Source: an uncultured Clostridia bacterium (lineage in GTDB: Bacteria > Bacillota > Clostridia > Christensenellales > Borkfalkiaceae). Taken from it: DNA of 52,999 nt. Below the pieces are notes generated by a model that was not told the DNA's origin, did no database searches, and worked only from the letters and a program-made list of their open reading frames with translations. The position numbers were made by a program, and so were the translations under genes. This document shows positions 51,995 to 52,999 of this stretch, one piece after another (within the stretch, counting starts at the first letter, position 1; every line of letters starts with the position of its first letter). Location of the stretch: the NCBI GenBank assembly GCA_947589565.1, contig CANQBW010000003.1, forward strand, positions 1 to 52,999, read 5' to 3'.

Positions 51995-52204
51995 TTAGAG
52001 TTTTGTATTCAATTGTTCCTCTAACGCCTTCCAACCCGCATAGATGAGCTGTACTTTTGATATGCTGTTCGCTTCCAAAAATGCGTTGAGTCTTTGAAGT
52101 TCGTCCCTCGGCATACTCGTCCCGAAGGTGGCATTCTTCGCCTTACGTTCTTCCCTATGCTTGTCCTCATACCGCTTGTCGATGATCTTCTTGGGTGTTC
52201 TCAT
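51995..52204 (-). CDS. Small DNA-binding protein of the mobile element (RHH-like)
   Basis: A 69-residue basic protein. The N-terminus is highly charged (MRTPKKIIDKRYEDKHREER). The core NATFGTSMPRDELQRLNAFL plus SISKVQLIYAGWKALEEQ has the strand-helix-helix pattern of relaxosome and plasmid ribbon-helix-helix proteins. It lies 15 nt after the tnpV gene, same strand, with AAAGGAAA before the ATG. A role in excision control or mobilization is likely from context only. Confidence 0.7.
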   Translation of the reverse strand: MRTPKKIIDKRYEDKHREERKAKNATFGTSMPRDELQRLNAFLEANSISKVQLIYAGWKALEEQLNTKL

Positions 52205-52219
52205 AATTTCCTTTCCCCC

Positions 52220-52579
52220 TTATACATAGACAAGTTCATTTCGGATCTCTTCGTCAATGACCTGTTGCATGGCGGTCAGCCTCTGCACGTCGGTCATATA
52301 GTCGCCCGTCCGCTTGTACTGCTCGCTCTTGGAGAGTTTCTCGTAGAGCGTTTCATAGAGTTCGTCAGCCTGCTCGTCTACCTTGTGCAGATAGGCGGGG
52401 ACGTTCTCGATTGCCCATAATTTTGCGGGCTGTTCTTCGAGATACAATCTCGCAAGCGTTCCGTACTTCCCGTAAACGTGGTGGACGGGCTTTACAAGTT
52501 CTTGATACCGCTTGACTTCTTCCACGGTCAAGCCCTCGCCGCGCTCCGCTTTCTCCAACAATTCTTCGTCCTTTATCAT
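52220..52579 (-). CDS. tnpV: TnpV family transposon protein
   Basis: A 119-residue protein with the TnpV pattern: VYGKYGTLARLYLEEQPAKL in the middle, YLHKVDEQADELYETL, and the end IDEEIRNELVY. TnpV is encoded by Clostridial mobilizable transposons (Tn4451-like) and relatives; its role is unsettled. The ATG at 52579 is behind GGAGG. The predicted transcription start (near 52600) lies downstream of the other in-frame start at 52636, excluding it. It is first in a likely operon tnpV, RHH-like gene, integrase. Confidence 0.85.
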   Translation of the reverse strand: MIKDEELLEKAERGEGLTVEEVKRYQELVKPVHHVYGKYGTLARLYLEEQPAKLWAIENVPAYLHKVDEQADELYETLYEKLSKSEQYKRTGDYMTDVQRLTAMQQVIDEEIRNELVYV

Positions 52580-52607
52580 AGTAACCTCCATAACGAATGT
52601 TAATACG

Positions 52608-52636
52608 ATACTACCATATTCCCTCGAAAGAGTCAA
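52608..52636 (-). promoter_or_regulatory. tnpV operon promoter
   Basis: Minus-strand TTGACT (52631-52636), 17 bp spacer, TAGTAT (52608-52613). Confidence 0.75.
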
Positions 52637-52744
52637 GGGGTTTTGCGAAAAAAGTCGGCAAAGTGCAAAGATTTTTCGCGTGCCGCTCCCTCCTGCGTAA
52701 ACTCATGATCGGGTAGCGAAGCGGTTTGTGTTCTCCCGCAAGGA

Positions 52745-52816
52745 AAGTCGGTATCCGACTTGTCCGCCCCCTGTTCGGGGGCTTTTCGAGGTGCCTGTGG
52801 CACCGTCTTATCCTGC
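52745..52816 (+). other. Candidate origin of transfer (oriT) with MOB-P type nick site
   Basis: Three tandem perfect hairpins: AAGTCGG-TAT-CCGACTT (52745-52761), GCCCCC/GGGGGC (52766-52782, followed by TTTT) and GGTGCC-TGT-GGCACC (52790-52804). Four bases later comes TATCCTG/C (52809-52816), matching the YATCCTG/Y nick consensus of RP4-like MOB-P plasmids. The remaining 183 bp to the window end hold no credible gene. They include, on the minus strand, a strong AAAGGAG before ATG-AAG-TGA (52878-52886) and, on the plus strand, an extended -10 (TGTTATAAT) at the very end. Confidence 0.6.
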
Positions 52817-52999
52817 TTGTTTTTTCCTTCCCTCGTGCAACACTTTTCTCTTGTTTTCTTTCATTTTTTTGATTTGTTCACTTCATAAATGTCTCTCCTT
52901 TAGCTTCCATTTTAACAAGGACGGTGAATTATACTATCAAGTGCAACAGGAGAGGCAAAAAAAAGTAGTTCAAACGGAAGTCTGTGTTATAATTAAAGT

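Noticed and set aside
51729..52034. 101-codon minus-strand ORF between the RHH-like gene and the integrase
   Set aside because: It starts inside the RHH-like gene, spans a perfect hairpin and the direct repeats, and has no ribosome site. I keep it as an unlikely candidate only.
52808..52864. 18-residue minus-strand peptide starting MKENKRKVLHEG
   Set aside because: No ribosome site, and it overlaps the putative nick region; too short to support.

Overview
The window reads as chromosomal DNA of an uncultured Bacillota (Clostridia-type) bacterium, probably from a gut. The evidence is a Gram-positive style gene set (RNase J, an ABC-F ATPase, TrmR/U32 tRNA modification, gpmI), sigma-A promoters spaced 17 bp, GGAGG ribosome sites, lipoproteins with no outer-membrane genes, BspA-type leucine-rich surface proteins, and a tRNA-Pro-linked mobile element carrying TnpV. 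I cannot place it at genus level. Gene-free gaps are filled with short palindromic repeats containing GTCATTCTGAGCG.

Layout, left to right. 1-4850: metK (-), a divergent radical SAM activase (+), an ABC-F ATPase (+) and repeats. 4870-8030: malic enzyme and small envelope or unknown genes (-). 8333-13817: a U32 protein, TrmR, a membrane protein, RNase J and a YihY-like membrane protein (-). 13874-18532: a MarR-controlled redox cluster (+) with flavodoxin, flavin reductase, CMD protein, ABM monooxygenase, metallo-beta-lactamase-fold hydrolase and flavodoxin lipoprotein. Two copies of a ~160 bp structured repeat sit inside it. 18541-20421: BspA-type lipoprotein. 20545-20691: 48-residue ribbon-helix-helix protein. 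20751-25442: the str operon (rpsL, rpsG, fusA, and tuf with its own promoter). 25486-26843: ECF sigma factor and anti-sigma candidate. 26893-34386: pgk, tpiA and gpmI, interrupted by a large BspA/InlB-type lipoprotein gene and a small lipoprotein. 34819-38381: XRE repressor, a divergent helical-protein/patatin/DUF4234 operon, and an XRE-membrane protein. 38686-46379: a frameshifted BspA gene, then a compact minus-strand operon (leucine-rich lipoprotein, dut, trmB, glycosyltransferase, ABC exporter). 46470-49774: a GH51-like protein that appears to lack catalytic residues and a Na/Pi cotransporter. 49982-52999: tRNA-Pro(CGG), a duplicated tRNA 3' end (attachment site), tyrosine integrase, small DNA-binding protein, TnpV and an oriT-like array. 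This is the left end of an integrative mobilizable element running past the window edge.

The most unusual signals are four. (1) The patatin reading frame has no standard start codon upstream of its oxyanion motif, but it lies exactly in the -1 frame after a slippery A_AAA_AAA heptamer at the end of the preceding helical ORF. (2) A ~160 bp structured repeat (four near-complete copies plus partial ones) has hairpin arms that vary but stay complementary. (3) A tRNA-Pro integration site carries a duplicated 3' end, an inverted tRNA fragment and repeat hairpins. (4) Three tandem hairpins are followed by a nick-site match typical of MOB-P origins of transfer. All calls come from reading sequence and motifs; no database search was run.
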